Source: CAYRVF01 sp964427535 (lineage in GTDB: Bacteria > Chloroflexota > Ktedonobacteria > Ktedonobacterales > JADMIN01). Taken from it: DNA of 16,722 nt. The stretch's first letter is position 1; each line of letters starts with the position of its first letter. Made by a program: the position numbers and the translations under genes. The notes under the pieces were generated by a model. The model searched no databases and was not told the origin of the DNA. It was given only the letters and a program-made list of their open reading frames with translations. This document shows positions 1-7,086 of this stretch, piece by piece. The stretch is taken from assembly GCA_964427535.1 (NCBI GenBank), contig CAYRVF010000113.1, positions 1-16,722 of the forward strand, given 5' to 3'.

Positions 1-717
1 GTCGCGCTGGGACGCGCGCTCGTCCGCGATCCGCAGGTCTTCCTGATGGATGAGCCGCTCTCCAACCTCGACGCCAAGCTGCGTGTGCAGACCCGCGCCG
101 ACATCGCCCGCCTGCATCAGCAGACACACGTCACCACCGTCTACGTGACACACGACCAGGTGGAGGCGATGACGATGGGCGACCGCATCGCCGTACTCAA
201 CGCGGGCCTCATCCAGCAGCTCGGCACGCCGACCGAGCTCTACGAGCACCCGTCAAATCTCTTTGTCGCCGGGTTCATCGGCAGCCCATCGATGGACTTC
301 TTCTCTGGGCGACTGGTGCGCGGCGCGGGCGGCACGGCGAGCGTGACCGTGGGCACGGGCGCTGACATGCGTACGCTCCCGGTAACGGGTCCCGCGGCCG
401 ATGGCGTCGCCGGTCAGGCTACGGCCGATGGGCGTGACGTCGTCGTCGGCATCCGCCCAGAGGACTTCAAGCTGGGCAGCGAGGGCGTCGGACCCACCCT
501 CAGTGGCGTCGTAGATGTCGTCGAGCATCTCGGCAACGAGCAGCTCGTCTATCTCAAGATGTCCGGCGCGCTCGTGACCGAGGCGGCCGAGACCAAGGGC
601 ATCACCGCGCGCATCACGCCAGAGGCCATCGTCCGCGTCGGTGACAAGATCACCCTCACGGTCGACACGAACAAGATCCACGTCTTCGACCCATCAACTA
701 CGCGCCGCATCGCCTGA
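1..717 (+). CDS. ABC transporter ATP-binding protein, MalK/UgpC type (5' truncated by the window)
   Basis: The frame is open from base 1, so the gene starts upstream of the window and 238 residues are seen. It begins just after the ABC signature, with GRALVRDP. Walker B follows (FLMDEP, about residues 14-19), then the D-loop SNLDAK and the switch histidine in VYVTHDQ (about residue 53). From about residue 75 the protein continues into a C-terminal OB-fold/TOBE-like regulatory region that includes VVGIRPED. This layout is that of the ATPase subunit energising carbohydrate or glycerol-phosphate importers of the CUT1 class (MalK, UgpC, MsmK). Such ATPases sit on the cytoplasmic face as dimers and often serve several permeases. 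Walker A and the signature motif lie outside the window, and no permease or binding protein is visible, so the substrate is unknown. Family confidence is high; the UgpC versus MalK distinction is not resolved. Confidence 0.94.
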   Translation, partial: VALGRALVRDPQVFLMDEPLSNLDAKLRVQTRADIARLHQQTHVTTVYVTHDQVEAMTMGDRIAVLNAGLIQQLGTPTELYEHPSNLFVAGFIGSPSMDFFSGRLVRGAGGTASVTVGTGADMRTLPVTGPAADGVAGQATADGRDVVVGIRPEDFKLGSEGVGPTLSGVVDVVEHLGNEQLVYLKMSGALVTEAAETKGITARITPEAIVRVGDKITLTVDTNKIHVFDPSTTRRIA

Positions 718-720
718 GCG

Positions 721-762
721 GCCTCATCCCCCACCCCCCTTCCCATCGCGAGGGAAGGGGGG
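721..762. repeat. G/C-tract hairpin repeat, copy 1 (probable bidirectional terminator)
   Basis: A head reading CCTCATCCCCCA is followed by a perfect 11-bp stem. The arms are CCCCCCTTCCC at 734-744 and GGGAAGGGGGG at 752-762, with a 7-nt loop. It starts 3 bases after the stop of the ABC ATPase gene. The same head and stem recur at 7036-7077, and inverted versions lie at 805-840 and 14346-14382. It sits between two convergent genes, which suits a terminator, although there is no T-tract. Confidence 0.75.
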
Positions 763-804
763 AGCAGGCGTGCGTATCCCTTGGTTTCTCTCCCTGCCTC
801 AGTG

Positions 805-840
805 CCCCTCTCCTCCAAGGGGAGGGGGTGGGGGAGAGGT
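805..840. repeat. G/C-tract hairpin repeat, copy 2 (inverted relative to copy 1)
   Basis: CCCCTCTCC at 805-813 pairs with GGGGAGGGG at 819-827 (one G-U pair), and is followed by GTGGGGGAGAGGT. Read on the minus strand this gives the same head-plus-hairpin order as the copy at 721-762, so the two copies face each other across about 40 bases. The remainder of the 718-867 gap shows nothing else. Confidence 0.65.
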
Positions 841-867
841 TCTGCGACGCAAGCGGCGGTGTCCGCC

Positions 868-1758
868 TCACCACGCGCCAGCACCCGCCGTCTCGGGCGC
901 ACGTTTTCCGGCAGCGGCGAACACATAGGTCTCCCCGTGGCGCAGATAGGTAACCTCACTCTCAAGCGCCGTCCCTCGGATGCGGCCGAGGAAGTCTTCG
1001 ATGGGCGACTTGAAGGCGGTGTAGTCGTTGTAGTGAACGGGCACCGCGTGATGCGGCGAGATCAGCCGCAGCGCCTGGGCGCCTTGCTCGCCGTCCATCG
1101 TCACCAGCAGACCCAGCACGCGCGTTCCACCCAGATGCAGCACCATCAGGTCGATGTCTGGATGGCGCCGTCGAATCTCGCGAAGTCCGTCGAAGAGGAG
1201 CGTATCGCCGGTGAGATACAGGCGGAAGCTCACATCCTGGCCCGCACGCGAGAACTCGAGCAGGTGGCCGTTCACCGGGGGCAGCACGTAGCGCATCACG
1301 CCGGGCGCGTGCACGGCCGGGAGGGCGGTGATGCGCAGCCGCGCGTCACCTTTTTCAATCGTCGTCGAGGCCCACGTCTCCAGGCCAACCGTCCACTGAA
1401 ACCCCTTGCGCGCGAGGTCCGCCGCCGCGGATCGCGTCGTGATGATGGGCAGCGTTTGATCGAGCTCCTGCTGCACACGCCGGTCGAAGTGATCGTCGTG
1501 CAGGTGTGAGAGCACGACGAAGTCAATGGGCGGCAGTTCGTCGAGATCCAGCGCGGGGTCGGTCAACCGCTTCGACGTCAGGCCATAGCCGAGATGGACG
1601 TGCTCGCCGCGATGCAGAAAATTGGGGTCGGTGAGAATCGTGAACCCGGCGTAGCGCAGCAACACCGTCGCCGTCCCGATAAATTGAAGGCTTCCTTGCG
1701 AGAGATCCAGTGGTTGGGCATCATTCTCTGGGAGAACAATCCCGATCGACGAAATCAT
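868..1758 (-). CDS. MBL-fold metallo-hydrolase, UlaG-like
   Basis: A 296-residue protein of the metallo-beta-lactamase superfamily, in the UlaG-like branch (COG2220). The full metal-ligand set is visible: HLHDDH at residues 85-90, H150 in AVHAP, D185 in LTGDT and H242 in PVHYND. It is therefore probably an active, two-metal cytoplasmic hydrolase. Members of this branch act on lactones, phosphodiesters or N-acyl phospholipids, and the substrate cannot be read from the sequence. No signal peptide or membrane segment is seen. I chose the ATG at 1758 because GAGGAGGGG lies about 3-6 bases upstream. An in-frame ATG at 1806 would add 16 residues, has no ribosome binding site, and lies at the predicted transcription start. 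It lies 126 bases downstream of tex on the same strand but has its own putative promoter with a palindrome (1810-1840), so independent control is likely. Confidence 0.9.
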   Translation of the reverse strand: MISSIGIVLPENDAQPLDLSQGSLQFIGTATVLLRYAGFTILTDPNFLHRGEHVHLGYGLTSKRLTDPALDLDELPPIDFVVLSHLHDDHFDRRVQQELDQTLPIITTRSAAADLARKGFQWTVGLETWASTTIEKGDARLRITALPAVHAPGVMRYVLPPVNGHLLEFSRAGQDVSFRLYLTGDTLLFDGLREIRRRHPDIDLMVLHLGGTRVLGLLVTMDGEQGAQALRLISPHHAVPVHYNDYTAFKSPIEDFLGRIRGTALESEVTYLRHGETYVFAAAGKRAPETAGAGAW

Positions 1759-1809
1759 GCGCCCCTCCTCACGGGCATCCGCTCCCGTTGCGAGGGCAGC
1801 GGACATGCT

Positions 1810-1840
1810 GATATCCTGATGCGTTACGCATCTCTGTCAA
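1810..1840 (-). promoter_or_regulatory. Putative promoter with palindromic operator, for the MBL-fold gene
   Basis: On the minus strand a perfect TTGACA (1840-1835) is followed two bases later by a 15-bp palindrome, GATGCGT-A-ACGCATC (1832-1818). A weak -10 candidate, GATATC (1815-1810), follows at a 19-bp spacing. The palindrome fills the spacer, a classic place for a repressor or a MerR-type regulator to act. The poor -10 and long spacer are what one would expect if an activator were needed, but that is inference. No regulator gene is adjacent. Confidence 0.45.
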
Positions 1841-1884
1841 CACATCCGCCGCACGACGCGGACCACGCCGCGCTGGACCGCCGC

Positions 1885-4197
1885 CTAGTCGTCCATGCCG
1901 CGCATACTGAGCTGCACGCGCCCACGATGAATGTCGACCGAGAGCACGCGCACCTCGACCACCTGCCCCACCGAGACAACCGACAGCGGATCGCGCACGA
2001 AGTGGTCCGCCAGCTCCGAGACGTGGACCAGCCCGTCCTGCTTGACACCGATATCGACGAACGCGCCGAAATCCACGACGTTGCGCACTGTGCCTGAGAG
2101 GCGCATCCCCTCTTTGAGGTCTTCGAGCTTGAGCACATCCGAGCGCAGAATCGGCTTGGGCAGACTGTCGCGTGGATCGAGGCCCGGCTTCTCCAGGTTC
2201 TCCAGGATGTCGGTCAGCGTCGGCACGCCCACCGAGAGCTCTTTGGCCAGCTCCGCGATTGCCGCCTGAGTACCCGCTCCGCGCGAGCTCATTCCCGTCA
2301 GCAGCCGCCAGCTCTTCACCCGGTCCGACACCTTCGCGCCCTTCTCATCGCCGCCTGGCAGTCGCCGCAGCAGCTCGCGCGCGACGTCGTAGCTCTCGGG
2401 ATGGATGAAGGTGTTATCGAGCGGCTCTTTGCCGTCGGCGACCTTGAGGAAGCCCGCCGCCTGCACGAACGTCGCCGGGCCCAGTCCCGCAACTTTGAGC
2501 AACTGCTGGCGCGTCGTGAACTTGCCGTGCTCGGCGCGGTACGTCACGATGTTCTCAGCGATGCGCGGCGAGATGCCCGAGACAGAGCGCAGCAACTGCG
2601 GCGAGGCGACGTTCAGGTCGACACCCGCGAAGTTCACGCACGAGACGACCACGCGGTCGAGCGCCGCCGCCAGCGCCCGCTGATCGACGTCGTGTTGATA
2701 GAGGCCGACACCGACCGCCTTCGCGTCGATCTTGACGAGCTCAGCCAGCGGGTCTTGCAGGCGCCGCGCGATGGAGATCGTGCCGCGCTCAGTGGCATCG
2801 AGCGTCGGGAACTCCTGCCGCGCCACCTCCGACGCGGAATAGACGGACGCGCCCGCCTCGTTGACCATCACGTAGCCGAGAGCGCCTTTGGCCGAGCCCA
2901 TCTTCTCCAGCTCGGCGATGATCTCAGCGGCGAGCTGCTCCGTCTCGCGCGAGGCCGTCCCGTTGCCGATGGCGATGACGCCGACGCTGTGCCGCGCGAT
3001 CAGCGCTTTGAGCGTTGCCTTCGCCTCGCTCCACTTGTTCTGCGGCGCATGCGGATAGATGGTGGTCGAGTCGATGGGCTTGCCCGTCTCGTCCACGACG
3101 GCGACCTTGCAGCCCGTGCGGAAGCCCGGATCGAGGCCGAGCACGCGCACGCCACGCAGCGGGGGTTGCAGCAACAGCGCCCGCAGATTCGCCGCGAAGA
3201 CGTTGATGGCGTGCTCCTCGGCTTTGCGTGTCAGCTCAGCGCGCACCTCGCGCTCCAGCGCTGGTGCCAGCAGCCGCTTGTAGCCATCGACGATCGCGGC
3301 GCGCAGTTCATCGGCGAACGGCGAGCGCGGGTTCGGCGTGTAGGTGCGCTGAATCACCGGCTCGGCGCGCTCCACCGGCACATCCACCGCGACACGCACC
3401 ACGTCTTCGCGCTCCGCCCGATTCAGCGCGAGGATGCGGTGCGGCACCAGCCGCCCGACCGGCTCATTGAAGTCGTAGTACAGGCGATAGACGCCGCGTG
3501 GGTCCTTCTCGGCGACTTTCTCGGGGTCAACCGCGAGCTTCGCGCCCACCGCCCCATCCCGCAGAAAGAGCGCACGCACCTCGCCGCGCACCGTCGCATC
3601 TTCGCTCACCGTCTCGGCCACGATGTCGCGCGCTCCGGCGAGCGCCGCGGCCACCGACTCGACACCCTTCTCCGCATCGACGAACGACTCGGCCAGCTCG
3701 ACCGCCTCATCCGCGCCACCAGCAGGGCGCGTCTGCGCGAGAATCGCGTCAGCCAGCGGCTGCAGGCCACGTTCGCGGGCCACACTCGCGCGCGTCTTGC
3801 GCTTCGGCCGGTAGGGCAGGTACAGGTCCTCGACGGCTTGCAGTGTGGCGGCGGCGACGATTGTCTTCGCCAGGTCCGCCGTCAGCTTGCCCTGCTCGGC
3901 GATGATACGCAGCACGTCGTGCTTGCGTGTGTGCAGCGCCCGCAGCGCCTCCGCACGGTCCGCGACAGCCTGAATCTGCACCTCGTCCAGATTGCCTGTG
4001 GCTTCCTTCCGGTAGCGCGCGATGAACGGCACGGTGTTACCGTCGTCTACGAGCTGGAGCGTCGCGAGCGCCTGCGTGGGCTTGATCTGCAGCTCCACCG
4101 CGACCGCACGCGCGACATCCTCGGACGGGAGCGTCTCGGCGAATGACACCTGGTCTAACGTGAGCGTCGCTGGAGCTGAGGAAGCGGACTCGGGCAC
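1885..4197 (-). CDS. tex: Tex family transcription accessory protein (S1 RNA-binding)
   Basis: A 770-residue protein, matching the usual size of Tex (about 770-780). Domains in order: the Tex N-terminal helical region with DDGNTVPFIARYRKEATG near residues 51-68; a YqgF/RNase H-like domain starting at GLDPGFRTG (354-362); a tandem helix-hairpin-helix region (about 538-586, with GISPRIAENI and GLGPATFV); and a C-terminal S1 domain (about 694-766, with GTVRNVVDFGAFVDIG). Tex binds nucleic acid and associates with the transcription machinery; in other bacteria it affects expression of toxin and stress genes. I prefer the GTG at 4197, which has AGGAAGGA eight bases upstream and gives a normal N-terminus. 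An ATG at 4248 would add 17 atypical residues without a ribosome binding site. It is divergent from the recombinase-like gene at 4444. Confidence 0.97.
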   Translation of the reverse strand: MPESASSAPATLTLDQVSFAETLPSEDVARAVAVELQIKPTQALATLQLVDDGNTVPFIARYRKEATGNLDEVQIQAVADRAEALRALHTRKHDVLRIIAEQGKLTADLAKTIVAAATLQAVEDLYLPYRPKRKTRASVARERGLQPLADAILAQTRPAGGADEAVELAESFVDAEKGVESVAAALAGARDIVAETVSEDATVRGEVRALFLRDGAVGAKLAVDPEKVAEKDPRGVYRLYYDFNEPVGRLVPHRILALNRAEREDVVRVAVDVPVERAEPVIQRTYTPNPRSPFADELRAAIVDGYKRLLAPALEREVRAELTRKAEEHAINVFAANLRALLLQPPLRGVRVLGLDPGFRTGCKVAVVDETGKPIDSTTIYPHAPQNKWSEAKATLKALIARHSVGVIAIGNGTASRETEQLAAEIIAELEKMGSAKGALGYVMVNEAGASVYSASEVARQEFPTLDATERGTISIARRLQDPLAELVKIDAKAVGVGLYQHDVDQRALAAALDRVVVSCVNFAGVDLNVASPQLLRSVSGISPRIAENIVTYRAEHGKFTTRQQLLKVAGLGPATFVQAAGFLKVADGKEPLDNTFIHPESYDVARELLRRLPGGDEKGAKVSDRVKSWRLLTGMSSRGAGTQAAIAELAKELSVGVPTLTDILENLEKPGLDPRDSLPKPILRSDVLKLEDLKEGMRLSGTVRNVVDFGAFVDIGVKQDGLVHVSELADHFVRDPLSVVSVGQVVEVRVLSVDIHRGRVQLSMRGMDD

Positions 4198-4261
4198 GAG
4201 AGAAATCCTTCCTGCGGGACAGTCGTGAGGCATGCAAGCATACGGCATATGCTAATGCTGC

Positions 4262-4327
4262 TGCCCAGTATAGCCCATCTATGGCCAGCACGCTTGCAAA
4301 CTGCGGAGCTATAGGACATACTGGGCA
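4262..4327. promoter_or_regulatory. Perfect inverted repeat in the tex / recombinase-like divergent control region
   Basis: TGCCCAGTAT (4262-4271) and ATACTGGGCA (4318-4327) form a perfect 10-bp inverted repeat with 46 bases between the arms. Each arm contains part of an outward-facing -10-like element: TATACT on the minus strand (4272-4267) and CATACT on the plus strand (4317-4322). Between them lies the self-complementary TTGCAA (4294-4299). The 246-base gap between the two start codons holds nothing else that I recognise. Confidence 0.5.
4294..4322 (+). promoter_or_regulatory. Putative sigma70-type promoter of the recombinase-like gene
   Basis: TTGCAA (4294-4299) and CATACT (4317-4322) are separated by 17 bases. 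Each matches four of six consensus positions and the spacing is ideal. The predicted transcript would start near 4329, leaving a leader of about 115 bases before the ATG at 4444. The -10 falls in the right arm of the inverted repeat. Confidence 0.4.
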
Positions 4328-4443
4328 CGGTTTCAGTACCGTCCGGTCGCGTACTCAGCCGGACGGCGCAGGCCACCGAGCGTGTGCGCGAGCGCGGCAC
4401 GCACGAGCGAGCAGAGCTCTACCGCAGGAAGACGAGGCCCGCC

Positions 4444-5412
4444 ATGCCCGAGTACCGTCCCTCCGCTGCCGACTCTCCTGAGCAGCCCAGCCTCTTCCTC
4501 CCTGGTACGGATGAATCGCCGCAGCGACCAGCCGTCGCGCCGCCACTCGTGCAGGCCCCCCCGCTCACGGCGGCCTCGCACCTCGGAGCCTGTGCGCTGC
4601 CCTATGAAGAGTATCTGCGCCTCTCGAATCACTCGGCCTACACGGTCATCTGCTTCCTCTCGGACCTGCGACTGCTCACCGAGTTTCTCGGCCGCGACAT
4701 CACGCTGCGGGATATCACGCGCGACGCCCTCGCCGACTGGCTCACGCATCTGCGGTGGGAGCGCGGCAGTAAGCCCGCCCCCAAGACGATGGCTCGCCGA
4801 GCAACATTCCTCAAGAACTTCTTTGGCTGGCTCACACGCGAGAATGTGCTCGCGCTCGACCCAACCGCACGCATCTCGCTCGCACGACCCTCACCACCGC
4901 TGCCCGAGCTGCTCTTCGACGACGAGGTGCGCCGTCTGGAAGACGCGGCCGCCGCGGACGTCCGCTGCCATTTGCTGGTGCTGCTGCTCCTCTCCACGGG
5001 ACTGAAGAAAGAGGAGATCATGGGCATCCGGCTGCGGCACATCGATGTCTCAGATCCCGAGCACCCAGCCGTCGACATTCACTTCCCCGGCCAGGCGAAG
5101 CGCAGGCGTGAGCGTCGCATGGAACTGCCCGAGGAGTTCACGCCGGTCTACGAGCAGTACCTGGAGAAGTTTCGCCCGCAAGACCGCCTCTTCGAGTGTA
5201 CCGACCGCAATCTCAACTACGTACTCGCCGCCGCCGTCAAGCGCGCGGGCATCGAGAAGCGCGTGACGCTGCAGCTCCTGCGCGACATCTACGCCGTGCG
5301 CCAGTTGCGCGCGGGTGTTCCGCTGGAGGGGCTACGCGAGAAACTGGGCCTCTCGGAGGAAGCGTGGTACGAGATCGCCGAGAAGTACCGGAAGCTCGCT
5401 TTCCCGGTGTGA
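4444..5412 (+). CDS. Tyrosine recombinase-like protein with degenerate active site
   Basis: A 322-residue protein. Residues 1-45 are Pro/Ser-rich and probably disordered. Residues about 50-135 resemble the SAM-like core-binding domain of Xer/phage integrases (PYEEYLRLSNHSAYTVICFL). Residues about 150-320 resemble the catalytic domain (LLLLLSTGLKKEEIMGIRL, then VTLQLLRDIYAVRQLRAG). Set against the XerC/D hexad, the first Arg is K188, the His of HxxR is Q277, and the LGH histidine is L303. The second Arg (R280) and a hairpin Lys (K219) remain. No tyrosine sits at the usual distance after LGH; Y309 and Y315 are the nearest. I infer it keeps the DNA-binding fold but is unlikely to recombine DNA. 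I chose the ATG at 4444, with AGGAAGACGAGG just upstream; an in-frame GTG at 4384 lacks such a site. No flanking att-like repeats or other phage genes are seen, which also argues against a mobile integrase. Confidence 0.8.
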   Translation: MPEYRPSAADSPEQPSLFLPGTDESPQRPAVAPPLVQAPPLTAASHLGACALPYEEYLRLSNHSAYTVICFLSDLRLLTEFLGRDITLRDITRDALADWLTHLRWERGSKPAPKTMARRATFLKNFFGWLTRENVLALDPTARISLARPSPPLPELLFDDEVRRLEDAAAADVRCHLLVLLLLSTGLKKEEIMGIRLRHIDVSDPEHPAVDIHFPGQAKRRRERRMELPEEFTPVYEQYLEKFRPQDRLFECTDRNLNYVLAAAVKRAGIEKRVTLQLLRDIYAVRQLRAGVPLEGLREKLGLSEEAWYEIAEKYRKLAFPV

Positions 5413-5527
5413 TGCCGGGACATCATGCTTGCACGGAGAAGGACGCTCGCCGCGCTTGCCGGATGCGCCGCCCAAGAGGACGTGCGTGTCGCCCCGCGGA
5501 ACCGTTTGCCATTGGAGGTCGCCTGAC

Positions 5528-7030
5528 ATGCCACTCTCGCCCGCGCCGCTCCCTGGGTTGTCGCCGCTGCCCGCTCCAGGCCAGCGCCCACCGGACCCGA
5601 AGGCGCTGCGGATCGGCGCGCTGGTGGCGCTGCCAGTGCTGCTCGTCTCGCTCGTGCTTGGCCAGGTGCTCCTGCCACGCATCCTCTTTCTCGCGCCAGG
5701 GCTGCAGGCGGATGCCGGCGGTGGGCATCTCGGCACCGGCGCGGCCACCTTCCAGGGCTTCGACTACCCCTGGTCGCGGCGCGATGGCAACGGCGGCTAC
5801 CAGAGTCCAGCCTCGCTCCAGAACATGCAAACCGAGGCCAGCACCTATCACATGAACTCGGTCATCATCCCGGTCATCGCGGATATGCCCATTCGCAGCG
5901 GCAGCGAGCTCTCGTGGCACTCGGGCGACGCCAACAACAAAGACACGCTCCCCGACGCGGACTATGAGAAAGCTATCACCGACGCGCGCGCCGCCGGGTT
6001 GGTACCGATTCTCGAGCTGCAGGTGCGCCAGCAGGATTTCGCGCTCAATCCGGGGGATGAGAGCCCGACGCGCGTCGGCCAGGCGTGGTTCAGCAGCAAC
6101 GCGAGCATCTTTCCGGAGGGCGGCGGCGATGCCCAGAATGTTGTCGACCTGGAACGCGACTGGTTCAACGCATACACCGACTTCGCGGTCCACTACGCGC
6201 AGCTCTCGGCCAAGCATCACCTGCCCTACTTCATCATCGGCGACCAGCTCAGCAACGTCACGTGGGACACCGATACGACCTCACGCAAGTCGCATCCCGA
6301 AAACATCGACGTGCCGCCCGGCGATCCCGAGGGCAGCTGCACCGGCCGCCGCGATTGCGAGTGGCGGCATCTCATCCATGCCGTGCAAGCTAGCACGTTC
6401 GACACGCTCGCCAGCCACCAGGCGCATCCGGGAGGCGGCTACAGCGGGAAGCTGATGTACGCCGCCAACTGGACGGGCGCTGAGGGGCGCGCGACCAACC
6501 CCGAGTTCGAGCAGATTAGCTGGTGGGATGCCGTCACCTACATCGGCGTAGACGCGTTCTTTCCGCTGACACAGAATGCTGACGTCAGCCCAGACGCGCT
6601 CTCCAATGCCTGGCACGGCCAGGGTCCCAACCTCGTAGCCCAGGGCCCGCAGGCCAACATCTACGGCAGGCTCGGCAACGTGGCAGACAAATTCAACCGC
6701 CATATCGTGTTTACGGCGGCGGGCTATGAGAGCATCGTCGGCTCGAACACAGCCCCCGGCCACAGCGGCTGCGGCTGCGCCGACGATCTGGGCAAACTCG
6801 ACACGCAGGAGCAGGTCAACGACGTGACGGCGCTGCTCACCACCTTCCAGGGCACGCCCTGGTGGTCAGGCGTCTTCTGGTACGCCGACTATCCCGTCGC
6901 GCCTCGATCGAGCCAGGCAAACTGGAAATCCGACACCTCGTGGGCAGGCGACACGATCGACAACAGCAAGCCCGCGGGCATCTACCTCTCGCAGTACTAT
7001 CACAAGAACCCGATTCCCTGCGGCTGCTAG
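5528..7030 (+). CDS. Membrane-anchored GH113-like TIM-barrel protein, catalytic Glu residues apparently replaced
   Basis: A 500-residue protein. A Pro-rich start (1-24) is followed by a hydrophobic segment (about 29-49), acting as a signal anchor, and a long extracellular domain. That domain resembles glycoside hydrolase family 113 (beta-mannanase-type TIM barrels) in GFDYPW, the run around EWRHLI, MYAANWT, and WWDAVTYIGVDAFFPL (332-347). In related proteins the acid/base Glu lies in IGTEL-like and the nucleophile in FTEVGY-like motifs. Here they read IGDQL (Q240) and FTAAGY (A397). This comparison is from memory of the family and not from an alignment. If right, the protein is a carbohydrate binder or pseudo-enzyme at the cell surface. 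Late Cys pairs (SGCGC and the C-terminal PCGC) could form disulfides. The start is the ATG at 5528, with GGAGGT eight bases upstream; the upstream open frame lacks one. It follows the recombinase-like gene by 115 bases and ends at a hairpin repeat. Confidence 0.75.
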   Translation: MPLSPAPLPGLSPLPAPGQRPPDPKALRIGALVALPVLLVSLVLGQVLLPRILFLAPGLQADAGGGHLGTGAATFQGFDYPWSRRDGNGGYQSPASLQNMQTEASTYHMNSVIIPVIADMPIRSGSELSWHSGDANNKDTLPDADYEKAITDARAAGLVPILELQVRQQDFALNPGDESPTRVGQAWFSSNASIFPEGGGDAQNVVDLERDWFNAYTDFAVHYAQLSAKHHLPYFIIGDQLSNVTWDTDTTSRKSHPENIDVPPGDPEGSCTGRRDCEWRHLIHAVQASTFDTLASHQAHPGGGYSGKLMYAANWTGAEGRATNPEFEQISWWDAVTYIGVDAFFPLTQNADVSPDALSNAWHGQGPNLVAQGPQANIYGRLGNVADKFNRHIVFTAAGYESIVGSNTAPGHSGCGCADDLGKLDTQEQVNDVTALLTTFQGTPWWSGVFWYADYPVAPRSSQANWKSDTSWAGDTIDNSKPAGIYLSQYYHKNPIPCGC

Positions 7031-7035
7031 TCGGG

Positions 7036-7077
7036 CCTCATCCCCCAGTCCCCTTCCCCTCGCAAGGGGAAGGGGGG
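7036..7077. repeat. G/C-tract hairpin repeat, copy 3 (probable bidirectional terminator)
   Basis: The head CCTCATCCCCCA is followed by a perfect 10-bp stem, CCCCTTCCCC (7050-7059) and GGGGAAGGGG (7066-7075), with a 6-nt loop TCGCAA. It fills nearly all of the 56-base gap between the convergent GH113-like and cobU genes. It is a close copy of the element at 721-762. Confidence 0.75.
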
Positions 7078-7086
7078 TCCGCCCGC

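Noticed and set aside
2401..4146. Long open frame (581 codons) on the plus strand opposite tex
   Set aside because: It is rich in Arg, His and Asp, matches no family and lies wholly antisense to a clear tex gene; it is a by-product of GC-biased codon use.
5423..6220. Open frame of 265 codons on the minus strand
   Set aside because: Antisense to the GH113-like gene, no ribosome binding site, Arg-rich shadow composition.
4444..7030. Possibility of a defence or mobile island formed by the recombinase-like and GH113-like genes
   Set aside because: No att-like direct repeats, tRNA, phage genes, toxin-antitoxin pair or nuclease is seen, and base composition does not change.
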